The position numbers and the translations under genes were made by a program. Of a stretch of 64,000 bases of DNA, positions 35,377-43,739 are shown piece by piece. The notes below the pieces were generated by a model. It ran no database searches. It saw nothing but the letters and a program-made list of their open reading frames with translations, and was not told the DNA's origin. The stretch covers positions 1,240,001 through 1,304,000 of the forward strand of contig NZ_SNWA01000001.1 in assembly GCF_004361815.1 (NCBI RefSeq), read 5' to 3'. The stretch is from Paraburkholderia sp. BL10I2N1. Its GTDB lineage: Bacteria > Pseudomonadota > Gammaproteobacteria > Burkholderiales > Burkholderiaceae. Numbering within the stretch: the first letter of the stretch is position 1; every line of letters begins with the position of its first letter.

Positions 35377-36903
35377 ATGTCGCCTCTTTCACTGATCAAC
35401 TCGCTGCTCGGCACGGCCAGCGGCACGTCGTCCAGCGGCTCCCCGGCGAGCTCAAGCGCGCTGCCGTTTGCGCAGACGCTGCAACAGAGCATCGATTCGC
35501 AAAACAACGCGGCACGGGCGAGCGCCAGTGCGTTGCAAAACGCGTCGTCCTCGTCATCATCGTCGGCGGCTTCGTCTTCGGATTCGTCGCCGGATTCGTC
35601 GAGCGTGCACGATGTGTCGTCGCCGGACAACTCGTCGAACAGCGCGGACGCGGCCGGCAGCAAGCAGTCCTCGGACAGCACGACGGCGGCGAACCCATCG
35701 ACGGGCAGCACGCAGCAAACCTCCGGCAACGACAGCGGCAACCCGGCTGGCGGCACGACGTCGAAGCCGCAGCAGGATGCGAACACGCAGGCGACAGCGC
35801 CCACTACGGCTGCTGCGGCGGCAACCGCAGCGGCGGCGGCTGCCGCACAGGCACAGGCGCAGGCGAGCGCCGCGGCAACCACGGCGGCCACGGACGCATT
35901 GCCGGCCGACCCGGCTGCGACGGCTCCGGCCACCACGCCCGTCGCATCGACTCCGGTCAGCGGCACGAATCTCGGCAAGAAGATCGCGTCACTCGATCCG
36001 AAAGCGGTTCAGGACGGTTTGCAGGCAGCGCTGGCGGCGCTGGCGAGCGGCCAGGGCGCAGCGGCGACGCCAGCGACCACCGCCGCTACGGCGGGCACTG
36101 CGACGGCTGGCAGCGCGGACGCGACGGGGCTTGGCGGGCGCGGTGCTGGCGCGAGCGCGGGCCTGACACCGGGCGCGAAGCTTGCCGATGGAAAGGGCGG
36201 GTTGGGCGACAACGTGAAGTCGACGGTATCGAACGCCGCTGTGGCGGCGACGCCTGATGCACTCGGCGGGGGCAACGCTGGCGAGGCGCTGGCGGCCGCG
36301 AATACCGGCAATGGACAGGCCAGTTTTGCGACGCTGAAGGACGCCGCCGACTCCGCGCAAGCGGCGCTCGCCGCGACTCAGGCGGCATCTGCGGCGGCCG
36401 CCTCGAACGCCGTGTCGCCGACGACCAATCCGAACGCCATCGCGGCGGCCAGCACGACGCTGACCCCACAGGTCGGCACGCCCGACTGGGACGAAGCGCT
36501 GAGCCAGAAAGTCGTGTTTCTTTCGAATGCACACCAGCAGACGGCCGAACTGACCTTGAACCCGAAGGATCTCGGACCGCTACAGGTCGTGCTGCAAGTT
36601 GCCGATAACCATGCACATGCGTTGTTTGTTTCGCAGCATCAGCAGGTACGGGAGGCGGTGGAAGCTGCGCTTCCGAAGCTTCGCGAAGCGATGGAGCAAG
36701 GGGGGATTGGGCTTGGCAGCGCGAGTGTGAGTGATGGGTTTGCGAGGCAGACTGCCCAGCAGGGGCAAGATGGGGGTTCTGCTTTCTCCTCGCGGGGCGG
36801 TAGGGGTGGTGCTGGCGGCGCCAGTGCGGGTTCTGATGGCGCTGTCAGTGTTGCTGATGTGCCTGTTCGGCGAACTGTTGGGTTGGTTGATACTTTTGCC
36901 TGA
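35377..36903 (+). CDS. fliK: Flagellar hook-length control protein FliK
   Basis: Secreted molecular ruler that stops hook growth by switching FlhB specificity. 508 residues: about 370 of extreme Ala/Ser/Thr low complexity (including a run of alternating Ala and Gln near residue 160), then the Flg_hook C-domain with QTAELTLNPKDLGPLQVVLQV and HQQVREAVEAALPKLREAMEQGG. The last ~60 codons turn G/T-rich in the third position, unlike the rest of the operon, merging with the T/G-rich spacer behind it. It ends the fliF-K unit. Confidence 0.94.
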   Translation: MSPLSLINSLLGTASGTSSSGSPASSSALPFAQTLQQSIDSQNNAARASASALQNASSSSSSSAASSSDSSPDSSSVHDVSSPDNSSNSADAAGSKQSSDSTTAANPSTGSTQQTSGNDSGNPAGGTTSKPQQDANTQATAPTTAAAAATAAAAAAAQAQAQASAAATTAATDALPADPAATAPATTPVASTPVSGTNLGKKIASLDPKAVQDGLQAALAALASGQGAAATPATTAATAGTATAGSADATGLGGRGAGASAGLTPGAKLADGKGGLGDNVKSTVSNAAVAATPDALGGGNAGEALAAANTGNGQASFATLKDAADSAQAALAATQAASAAAASNAVSPTTNPNAIAAASTTLTPQVGTPDWDEALSQKVVFLSNAHQQTAELTLNPKDLGPLQVVLQVADNHAHALFVSQHQQVREAVEAALPKLREAMEQGGIGLGSASVSDGFARQTAQQGQDGGSAFSSRGGRGGAGGASAGSDGAVSVADVPVRRTVGLVDTFA

Positions 36904-37825
36904 TTTTTTTGCTGTATTTTTAGTTTGTGTTTTTTTGGTTGTCTACCTGGTTTGTTGGCCTTTCCCTGTTTTGCTTTTGGTTTATTGGCGTCGCCCCTGT
37001 GCGGGGTAGCACCTACTTTTCTTTGTCCCCCAAGGGGACTTCCTTCGGGGCGTCTTCCAAAGAAAAGTAGGCAAAAGAAAGGCGCTTCGAAAATTTATCT
37101 GTTCCCGGTGTGTGACTCACGGGGAACGGCAACCCATGAAGTGTCGCCCTCGCAGGGGACGCGACATTGGTCCGACGCCAGACCGTCCCTCGCGCAGTGC
37201 CGCTTGTGACAAAGGGCTCGTTCATCCCGCTCCGCACTACGTGCGTCACGGATGGGTTCTTCCGGCAGGGTGCCGTTTGCACCCCAGCGGTTTGCCCCGC
37301 TCCGCGTCGAGTTGGTAGGGAAGCCTGACGAAGTGGCGAGGCGGCAAGGCGGGGGTTATGCCGGTCGGCGACGCGCGTAGCGCGGAGTCGGATGGATGAA
37401 TGCTTTGTCACACGCGGCACTGCGCGAGGGACGGTCTGGCGTCGGGCCAATGTCGGGTCCCCTGTGAGGGCGACACTTCATGGAGTGCCATTCCCCGCTA
37501 GCGACACACCTTGACGAGGTGAGTTTTCGAAGCGCCTTTCTTTTGCCTACTTTTCTTTGGAAGACGCCCCGAAGGAAGTCCCCTGGGGGGACAAAGAAAA
37601 GTAGGTGCCGCCCCGCACAGGGGCAACGCCAATAAACCAGAAGCAAAACAAGGAAAGGCACCACCCCAAGCAAACAACAACAAACAAAAACAACAACAAA
37701 CAAAAACCCCCGCCGGCAGGCTCAAACACATGAGCTAACCAGAATAACCCCTTCTTTTCGACCCATCGCAAACCCGTAAGAAACCTGAGAATTCACCTTA
37801 CAGAATTGAGGCAATCAAAAACCCC
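36904..37825. other. Non-coding 922-bp spacer between fliK and fliL
   Basis: Unusual for this packed locus. The left ~60 bp are T/G-rich and the right ~140 bp are C/A-rich, framing a large imperfect inverted repeat (annotated separately). Open frames inside are mirror copies of each other and carry no recognisable protein. A promoter for fliL-R should lie in 37690-37815, but I cannot place it. The fliL ribosome site is poor (GAGG 15 bases before the ATG). Confidence 0.75.
36957..37660. repeat. ~700-bp imperfect inverted repeat (two ~290-bp arms) between fliK and fliL
   Basis: The left arm (about 36957-37246) and right arm (about 37373-37660) are reverse complements at roughly 80-90 % by eye, separated by a ~125-bp centre. 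Each arm carries nested hairpins. One is the GCCCCTGTGCGGGG-type stem. Another is CCTACTTTTCTTTG paired with CAAAGAAAAGTAGG enclosing a GGGGAC/CTTCCTTCGGGG segment (37012-37070; mirror 37547-37605). Shared blocks further in include ATGAAGTGTCGCCCTC and GACGCCAGACCGTCCCTCGC. It encodes no protein I can identify. It could be two head-to-head copies of a dispersed intergenic repeat, a MITE-like element, or a structured RNA source. Confidence 0.85.
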
Positions 37826-38338
37826 ATGGCAACCACGACCGCAAACCAGCAAGCCAGCGCGCAGCCGTCCTCACCGGGCCTGATGAAGCGCATCATCGTG
37901 ATCCTGCTGATCGTACTGGTCGCCGCTGGTGCGGCCGGAGCGGCCACCTGGTTCTTCATGTCCAGAAGCGCCCCGGCGCAAGCCGCCTCCACATCGCCGG
38001 CAGCACCGGCGCCCAGCCCGATCCCGGTGTTCTTCCCGCTCGAGCCGATGACCGTGAATCTCCAGTCCGACGACGGCCAGCAGCACTATCTGCGCATCGG
38101 CCTCACGCTCAAGCTCAACGATCAGCAGACTCAGCAACACCTCGCCGAACACATGCCGGAAATCCGCAGCCGTGTCCTGCTCGCACTGTCGAACAAACAT
38201 CCGGAAGAACTCGCGCCGCTCGAAGGCAAGCACGCGCTCGCCAAAGAACTCGAAACGCTGATCGAGCAGCCGACCGAAACGGGCGCTCAGCCAGTACACG
38301 TCGCCGATGTGCTGTTCACCGAGTTCGTCGTGCAGTGA
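37826..38338 (+). CDS. fliL: Flagellar basal-body-associated protein FliL
   Basis: A single-pass inner-membrane protein beside the stators, 170 residues. It has a short cytoplasmic N-tail and a membrane span at about 21-43 (MKRIIVILLIVLVAAGAAGA). A Pro/Ala linker follows, then the stomatin-like periplasmic domain FFPLEPMTVNLQSDDGQQHY to the end (VADVLFTEFVVQ). First gene of the fliL-M-N-O-P-Q-R unit. Its spacer from fliK suggests its own promoter. Confidence 0.94.
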   Translation: MATTTANQQASAQPSSPGLMKRIIVILLIVLVAAGAAGAATWFFMSRSAPAQAASTSPAAPAPSPIPVFFPLEPMTVNLQSDDGQQHYLRIGLTLKLNDQQTQQHLAEHMPEIRSRVLLALSNKHPEELAPLEGKHALAKELETLIEQPTETGAQPVHVADVLFTEFVVQ

Positions 38339-38393
38339 CGCCGGTTCACGCGACTGCCATCATTAACCGACACGGGACGCACGAGGAATAGGA

Positions 38394-39392
38394 ATGGGCC
38401 ACGAAGAGTTCATGTCCCAGGAGGAGGTCGATGCCCTCCTCAAGGGCGTTACCGGTGAATCGGACGCCGAATCCGATGCGAGCGACAGGTCCGGCATCCG
38501 CCCGTACAACATCGCCACGCAGGAACGCATCGTCCGTGGCCGGATGCCCGGCCTCGAAATCATCAACGACCGTTTCGCGCGTCTTTTGCGCGTCGGTATC
38601 TTCAACTTCATGCGGCGCACGGCGGAAATCTCCGTCGGCCCGGTGAAGGTGCAGAAGTACAGCGAGTTCACCCGCAACCTGCCCATCCCGACGAACCTGA
38701 ACCTCGTCCACGTGAAGCCCCTGCGCGGCACGTCGCTGTTCGTGTTCGATCCGAACCTCGTGTTCTTCGTCGTCGACAACCTGTTCGGCGGCGACGGCCG
38801 CTTCCACACACGCGTCGAAGGCCGCGATTTCACCGCAACCGAACAACGCATCATCGGCAAACTGCTCAACCTCGTGTTCGAGCACTACGCGACATCGTGG
38901 AAGAGCGTGCGCCCGCTGCAGTTCGAATTCGTGCGCTCGGAAATGCACACGCAGTTCGCCAACGTCGCCACGCCGAACGAAATCGTCATCGTCACGCAGT
39001 TTTCGATCGAGTTCGGCTCGACGGGCGGCACGCTGCACATCTGCATGCCGTATTCGATGATCGAACCGATTCGCGACATCCTGTCCTCGCCGATCCAGGG
39101 CGAAGCCATGGATATCGACCGCCGCTGGGTGCGCGTGCTGTCGCAGCAGGTTCAGTCGGCGCAAGTCGAGCTGACCGCCGATCTCACGCAGGTGCCGGTC
39201 ACGTTCGAACAGATCCTGAACATGCGCAAGGGCGACGTGCTGCCGCTCAATATCCCCGAGCACATCACGGCGAAGGTCGATGGTGTGCCGGTGATGGAAT
39301 GCGGCTACGGAATTTTCAATGGTCAGTACGCGTTGCGGGTCCAGAAGATGATCAGCGCAGCGGACACGATGAAGGAAGGTGGATATGAGTGA
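38394..39392 (+). CDS. fliM: Flagellar motor switch protein FliM
   Basis: C-ring protein that binds phospho-CheY and sets rotation direction, 332 residues. The N-terminal CheY-binding peptide is exact: MSQEEVDALLKG at residues 6-17. The middle CheC-like domain includes GLEIINDRFARLLRVGIFNF. The C-terminal SpoA domain includes NILSS-type segments near MRKGDVLPLNIPE. AGGAATAGG precedes the ATG. It overlaps fliN by eight bases. Confidence 0.97.
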   Translation: MGHEEFMSQEEVDALLKGVTGESDAESDASDRSGIRPYNIATQERIVRGRMPGLEIINDRFARLLRVGIFNFMRRTAEISVGPVKVQKYSEFTRNLPIPTNLNLVHVKPLRGTSLFVFDPNLVFFVVDNLFGGDGRFHTRVEGRDFTATEQRIIGKLLNLVFEHYATSWKSVRPLQFEFVRSEMHTQFANVATPNEIVIVTQFSIEFGSTGGTLHICMPYSMIEPIRDILSSPIQGEAMDIDRRWVRVLSQQVQSAQVELTADLTQVPVTFEQILNMRKGDVLPLNIPEHITAKVDGVPVMECGYGIFNGQYALRVQKMISAADTMKEGGYE

Positions 39393-39852
39393 GCTGAACC
39401 CCACGCCGGAGAAGGAACTCCCGGTCGGCGAGCCGCAACCGGCCGCCACGGAAGCCGCAACTGAAGAAGATGAGATTGCAATGGACGATTGGGCAAGCGC
39501 GCTCGCCGAGCAAAACGATAACCCCGGAGTGAACGCGGCGACGGCAGGTGTGTTCCAGCCGCTGTCGAAGGTCGAACCGACCACCACGCGTAACGACATC
39601 GACATGATCCTGGACATCCCCGTCCAGATGACCGTCGAACTCGGCCGCACCAAGATCGCAATCCGCAACCTGCTGCAACTCGCGCAGGGCTCGGTCGTGG
39701 AACTCGATGGCCTCGCCGGCGAACCGATGGACGTGCTCGTGAACGGCTGCCTGATCGCCCAGGGCGAAGTGGTGGTCGTGAACGACAAGTTCGGCATCCG
39801 CCTGACCGACATCATCACGCCGTCCGAGCGCATCCGGAAGCTGAACCGATGA
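39385..39852 (+). CDS. fliN: Flagellar motor switch protein FliN
   Basis: C-ring base protein, 155 residues. An acidic, variable N-terminal 75 residues precede the SpoA domain: ILDIPVQMTVELGRTKIAIRNLLQLAQGSVVELDGLAG, read in segments, ends in GEVVVVNDKFGIRLTDI. ATG at 39385 follows GGAAGG; a GTG two codons upstream is less likely. Overlaps fliM upstream and fliO downstream (ATGA). Confidence 0.96.
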   Translation: MSELNPTPEKELPVGEPQPAATEAATEEDEIAMDDWASALAEQNDNPGVNAATAGVFQPLSKVEPTTTRNDIDMILDIPVQMTVELGRTKIAIRNLLQLAQGSVVELDGLAGEPMDVLVNGCLIAQGEVVVVNDKFGIRLTDIITPSERIRKLNR

Positions 39853-40433
39853 AACGCGTGACAGGCCTCGCCGTGCCCGAACGAAGCGGCGTGCCGTTTC
39901 GTCTGCGCACGTGCCTCGCCTCGCTGGCCGCAGTGATCCCGGCGGCGCTCGCCGCCACCGTGGCGCGTGCCGCCGACATCAACGCAGTCAACCACGCCGC
40001 ACAAATCGCTTCGGGCGTGGGCGCGGGCTCCGCGGTGCCGGCGCTCGGTATCGGCGCGGTGCTGCAAACGCTCGTGGGACTACTCGTCGTGATCGGCCTC
40101 GTGTTCGGTTGCGCATGGCTCGCCCGGCGCCTCGGCCTTCAGCCTTCGCAGCGCAGCGGACTCGTGAAGACGATCGGGGGCGCGTCGCTCGGCGGCAAGG
40201 AGCGCGTTGCGGTCGTCGAGATCGGCGATACGTGGCTCGTGCTCGGCGCCGCGCCCGGCAACGTGCGGCTGCTTCATACCATGCCCGCCGGCCCGGCCGG
40301 CGCGGACCTCATGCCCGCGTGCACACCGGCTGCGCCCGGCGCGCTGCCCGGCACTTTCGGACAACGCTTTCGCGACGCGCTCAAAAACGAAGCAGGCAAA
40401 CGTTTTCAGCGACGCGCGAGCGGAGAACAGTAA
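39849..40433 (+). CDS. fliO: Flagellar export apparatus protein FliO
   Basis: Assembly factor for the FliP ring, 194 residues. It has an N-terminal signal-like segment ending near AARAAD (residue ~40), a membrane span at about 66-88 (LQTLVGLLVVIGLVFGCAWL), and a cytoplasmic tail with KTIGGASLGGKERVAVVEIGDTWLVLG, in segments. The length is typical of betaproteobacterial FliO. It overlaps fliN by four bases and abuts fliP directly. Confidence 0.92.
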   Translation: MKRVTGLAVPERSGVPFRLRTCLASLAAVIPAALAATVARAADINAVNHAAQIASGVGAGSAVPALGIGAVLQTLVGLLVVIGLVFGCAWLARRLGLQPSQRSGLVKTIGGASLGGKERVAVVEIGDTWLVLGAAPGNVRLLHTMPAGPAGADLMPACTPAAPGALPGTFGQRFRDALKNEAGKRFQRRASGEQ

Positions 40434-41291
40434 ATGCAGTTCAATCATCGTGAAGCGCAGGATGCCGGCGCGCCGGCCAACCACGCGCTGAAAAACGCGC
40501 GAGCAGGCGCACTGCCGCGCTCAGGCAGCCGTGTCGGCACGGCATTGCGCCGCGTCGCGCCGCTTGCGGTTCCTGCACTGATGCTCGCGCTGCCGACGCT
40601 CGCATTCGCGCAGACGGCCGGCCTCCCCGCCTTCAACACAAGCCCCGGCCCGAACGGCGGCACGACGTATTCGCTGAGCGTGCAGACGATGCTGCTGCTC
40701 ACGATGTTGACGTTCCTGCCAGCAATGGTACTGATGATGACGAGCTTCACGCGGATCATCATCGTGCTGTCGCTGCTGCGCCAGGCGCTCGGCACGACTA
40801 CGACGCCGCCGAACCAGGTGCTCGTCGGTCTGGCTCTGTTCCTGACGCTGTTTGTGATGTCGCCGGTGCTCGACAAGGCCTATACAGACGGCTACAAGCC
40901 TTTCTCCGAAGGCACGCTGCAGATGGACCAGGCGGTCTCACGCGGGCTTGCGCCGTTCAAGACCTTCATGTTGCGGCAAACGCGTGAAACCGATCTCGCA
41001 CTCTTTGCACGGATCTCTCACGCCGCGCCGATGCAGGGCCCGGAAGATGTGCCGCTGTCGCTGCTCGTGCCGTCGTTCGTCACCAGCGAACTGAAGACTG
41101 GATTCCAGATCGGCTTTACGATCTTCATTCCGTTCCTCATCATCGACATGGTGGTGGCCAGCGTGCTGATGTCGATGGGGATGATGATGATTTCGCCCGC
41201 GACGATCTCGCTGCCGTTCAAGCTGATGCTGTTCGTGCTCGTCGACGGCTGGCAGCTGTTGCTGGGTTCGCTCGCGCAGAGCTTCGTGTGA
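40434..41291 (+). CDS. fliP: Flagellar export gate protein FliP
   Basis: Core of the type III export gate, 285 residues. A charged N-tail of about 40 residues precedes a cleavable signal peptide ([13 protein letters not shown]), which is longer than usual; a later start cannot be ruled out. It continues with [28 protein letters not shown], in pieces, [20 protein letters not shown], and the C-terminal spans ending [16 protein letters not shown]. It assembles five copies with FliQ and FliR. Confidence 0.96.
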   Translation: MQFNHREAQDAGAPANHALKNARAGALPRSGSRVGTALRRVAPLAVPALMLALPTLAFAQTAGLPAFNTSPGPNGGTTYSLSVQTMLLLTMLTFLPAMVLMMTSFTRIIIVLSLLRQALGTTTTPPNQVLVGLALFLTLFVMSPVLDKAYTDGYKPFSEGTLQMDQAVSRGLAPFKTFMLRQTRETDLALFARISHAAPMQGPEDVPLSLLVPSFVTSELKTGFQIGFTIFIPFLIIDMVVASVLMSMGMMMISPATISLPFKLMLFVLVDGWQLLLGSLAQSFV

Positions 41292-41316
41292 CCGCCGCAA
41301 ACAGGGAATATCGATC

Positions 41317-41586
41317 ATGACGCCCGAAGCAGTCACCACACTCGCGCATGAAGCGATGTATGTCGCCCTGATGCTCGCTTCGCCGCTACTTCTCGTGGCG
41401 CTGGTGGTCGGGCTCGTGGTGAGCCTGTTTCAGGCAGCCACGCAGATCAACGAAACGACGCTGTCGTTCATTCCCAAGCTGGCGGCGATCATCCTCACGC
41501 TCGTCATCATCGGCCCGTGGATGCTGTCGACGATGCTCGACTACATGCGTCACATGTTCACGAGCATCCCGTCGTTCGCGACCTGA
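41317..41586 (+). CDS. fliQ: Flagellar export gate protein FliQ
   Basis: Small export-gate subunit, 89 residues, two membrane hairpin helices (about 17-38 and 50-72). The family core is LLLVALVVGLVVSLFQAATQINETTLSFIPK. The ATG follows GGGAAT. fliR starts 23 bases downstream. Confidence 0.96.
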   Translation: MTPEAVTTLAHEAMYVALMLASPLLLVALVVGLVVSLFQAATQINETTLSFIPKLAAIILTLVIIGPWMLSTMLDYMRHMFTSIPSFAT

Positions 41587-41609
41587 CCCTCGCCCGCTAC
41601 GCACGTTCG

Positions 41610-42392
41610 ATGTTTTCCGTCACCTACGCGCAACTGAATGCCTGGATGACCGCCTTTCTCTGGCCGTTCGTGCGCATTCTCGCGCTCGTCGCGAGCGCAC
41701 CCGCGTTCGGTGACAAGTCGGTGCCGACGCGCGTGAAGGTGGGTCTTTCGGGTTTCGTGACGATCATCGTCGCACCGACGCTCGGCGCCATGCCGCAAGT
41801 CACGGTCTTCTCGTCTGACGGCTTGTGGATTATCGTCAACCAGTTCCTGATCGGTATCGCGCTCGGCTTCACGATGCAGATCGTGGTCGCCGCGGTCGAG
41901 GCGACCGGCGAAATCGTCGGGCTCGGCATGGGTCTCGGCTTCGCAACGTTCTTCGACATTCACGCGAGCGGCTCGAGCGCGGTGCTGTCACGCTACATGT
42001 GGGCCATCGCGATGCTCACGTTCCTCGCGTTCGACGGCCATCTGCAGATGTTGAATGCGCTCATCGCAACGTTCCAGTCGGTGCCGATATCGGCCAGTCT
42101 GCTGGGTGCGAACGCCTGGCGCATGCTGGCCGCGTATGGCGGCACGATTCTCTCGGCCGGACTGCTGCTGTCACTGCCTGTCGTCACCGCCTTGCTGATA
42201 TGCAACCTCGCGCTCGGCATTCTCAACCGCGCAGCGCCGCAGATCGGCGTCTTCCAGGTGGGCCTGCCGCTGACGATGATCGTCGGTCTCCTGCTCGTAC
42301 AGCTGATGCTGCCGAACATGATCCCGTACTTCTCCCGGCTGTTCGACAACGGTATCGAGGAAATGGGACGCGTAGCGGCGGCCTTCCGGTAG
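41610..42392 (+). CDS. fliR: Flagellar export gate protein FliR
   Basis: Single-copy subunit that closes the FliP5-FliQ4-FliR gate, 260 residues, six predicted helices. It includes WPFVRILALVASAPAFGDKSVPTRVKVGLSG, in segments, and LGMGLGFATFFD. The start at 41610 is the first ATG matching the family; the frame extends upstream into fliQ. Last gene of the unit and followed by a strong terminator. flhB, often next, is absent here. Confidence 0.95.
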   Translation: MFSVTYAQLNAWMTAFLWPFVRILALVASAPAFGDKSVPTRVKVGLSGFVTIIVAPTLGAMPQVTVFSSDGLWIIVNQFLIGIALGFTMQIVVAAVEATGEIVGLGMGLGFATFFDIHASGSSAVLSRYMWAIAMLTFLAFDGHLQMLNALIATFQSVPISASLLGANAWRMLAAYGGTILSAGLLLSLPVVTALLICNLALGILNRAAPQIGVFQVGLPLTMIVGLLLVQLMLPNMIPYFSRLFDNGIEEMGRVAAAFR

Positions 42393-42437
42393 CGGCGAAC
42401 AGTCCGACCGACGCCAGACGGACTTCAGATACGGACC

Positions 42438-42478
42438 GAAAGAAAGCCCGGGTCCTTGCGGCCCCCGGGCTTTCTTTT
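42438..42478. terminator. Bidirectional intrinsic terminator between fliR and flgL
   Basis: A 14-bp stem (AAAGAAAGCCCGGG against CCCGGGCTTTCTTT) around an 11-base loop, flanked by T-runs on both strands. It serves convergent fliR and flgL. Confidence 0.85.
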
Positions 42479-42504
42479 CAAACCGCCAGTATTGCCGGTG
42501 CCGG

Positions 42505-43725
42505 TCAGTTGCTGATGTAGTTGAACAGCGACATCTTCTGGATCATCGTGAAGCCTTGCTGCGCCGCCTGCAGCGAGTACTGGGTCATCGTGTACTTGCT
42601 GACGACCTTCGTCATGTCGATATCCGTGAAATTGGCCAGGTTGCTTTGCGTCTGCAGCGAGTTGCTCTGCGTGACCGACTGCAGTGCCTGAACTTCGTTT
42701 TCGCGGCCACCAACCGAAGCCTGCACCGTGACGACGTTGTTCAACGTATTGGCGAGCTTGCTCATGCCCGTCGTCAGTGCGTTGTTCAGGGTCGCTGCCG
42801 CCGCCGTCGAGCTTCCTACGGGAACCTGCAACGCGGCCACAACTGCATCGAGGTTAGCGAACACGTCGGTGCCGGCCTGCGTCGCAGGCGTGACGCTGAA
42901 CGAGTCGCCGGTGGCCGGCGCCCCCGAAATCGCGACGGTCTGGCCGCCGCCGAGCGCGATCGCCGAGCCTGCGGTGTACGTCCCGGCTACGGCAGGCGTG
43001 CCCGCGGTAACGTTGGTTACCGTATAGGTTGTCGGACTCGTGAACGCAATTGAGAACTGATCCGCATTGGTCGCGCTCCCGGCGTTGGTCGTGCTTACCG
43101 GGCTGATCGTCCCGCTGCCGGTATTCCCGGCCGCTCCCGAAGGAATTGAACTCGTGCCCGCCGCCCCCACGCTGAGGAATACCTGCGCGCCGGTGTCGCC
43201 GGTCGCGATGGTCCGCGTGCCGGTGACCTGCACGCTCTGTACGCCGTTATCTCCGGTGTACTGCACAGCGCCGCTCGAGCCGACGCTGAACGGCGCGTTA
43301 GCAGACTGGAAACCTGCAAACAGGTAATTGCCCGATCCGTCGGTGCTGTTCGCGAGCCCCATCAGCTGCTTGCGCAGACCCTGCAATTGCGTCGCGATGG
43401 CGCTCCGGTTGCTGTCGTTGAGCGAGCCGTCGCCGGCGCGCACGAGCAGCGTGTTGACGTTGGTCAGCACGCTGTTGACGCTCCCCAGCGTCGAGTCTTC
43501 CGCCTGCAGCGACGAGAGCGCAGTATTCTGGTTGGTGGAATACTGCGACAGCGTCGATGCCTGCATGCTCAGCTGGACAGCCTGGGCGGCGCCCACCGGA
43601 TTGTCCGACGGCGTGCTGATGGCCACGCCGCTGGAGAGCTGCTGGTAGAGTTGCCCGAGCGTCGCCTGCTGGTCGTCCATCGTCTGGACGTTCATGCCGA
43701 AATACTGGCTCGTAGAGATGCGCAT
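42505..43725 (-). CDS. flgL: Hook-filament junction protein FlgL (HAP3)
   Basis: 406 residues, larger than Salmonella FlgL (317). The N-terminal D0/D1 helices MRISTSQYFG ... LSSGVAISTPSDNPVGAAQAV and the C-terminal helix LANFTDIDMTKVVSKYTMTQYSLQAAQQGF, in segments, are canonical. The excess is a variable surface domain; residues about 203-281 form a beta-rich module ending GDSFSVTP that resembles segments in FlgE and FlgK here. It lies 14 bp behind flgK and is co-transcribed from the sigma-28 promoter at 45795-45821. Confidence 0.95.
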   Translation of the reverse strand: MRISTSQYFGMNVQTMDDQQATLGQLYQQLSSGVAISTPSDNPVGAAQAVQLSMQASTLSQYSTNQNTALSSLQAEDSTLGSVNSVLTNVNTLLVRAGDGSLNDSNRSAIATQLQGLRKQLMGLANSTDGSGNYLFAGFQSANAPFSVGSSGAVQYTGDNGVQSVQVTGTRTIATGDTGAQVFLSVGAAGTSSIPSGAAGNTGSGTISPVSTTNAGSATNADQFSIAFTSPTTYTVTNVTAGTPAVAGTYTAGSAIALGGGQTVAISGAPATGDSFSVTPATQAGTDVFANLDAVVAALQVPVGSSTAAAATLNNALTTGMSKLANTLNNVVTVQASVGGRENEVQALQSVTQSNSLQTQSNLANFTDIDMTKVVSKYTMTQYSLQAAQQGFTMIQKMSLFNYISN

Positions 43726-43739
43726 ATGCGTTCAACGCC

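Noticed and set aside
37013..37731. Several open frames inside the fliK-fliL inverted repeat
   Set aside because: They are mirror copies of one another created by the inverted repeat, include T-rich hydrophobic nonsense from the flanks, and match no protein family.
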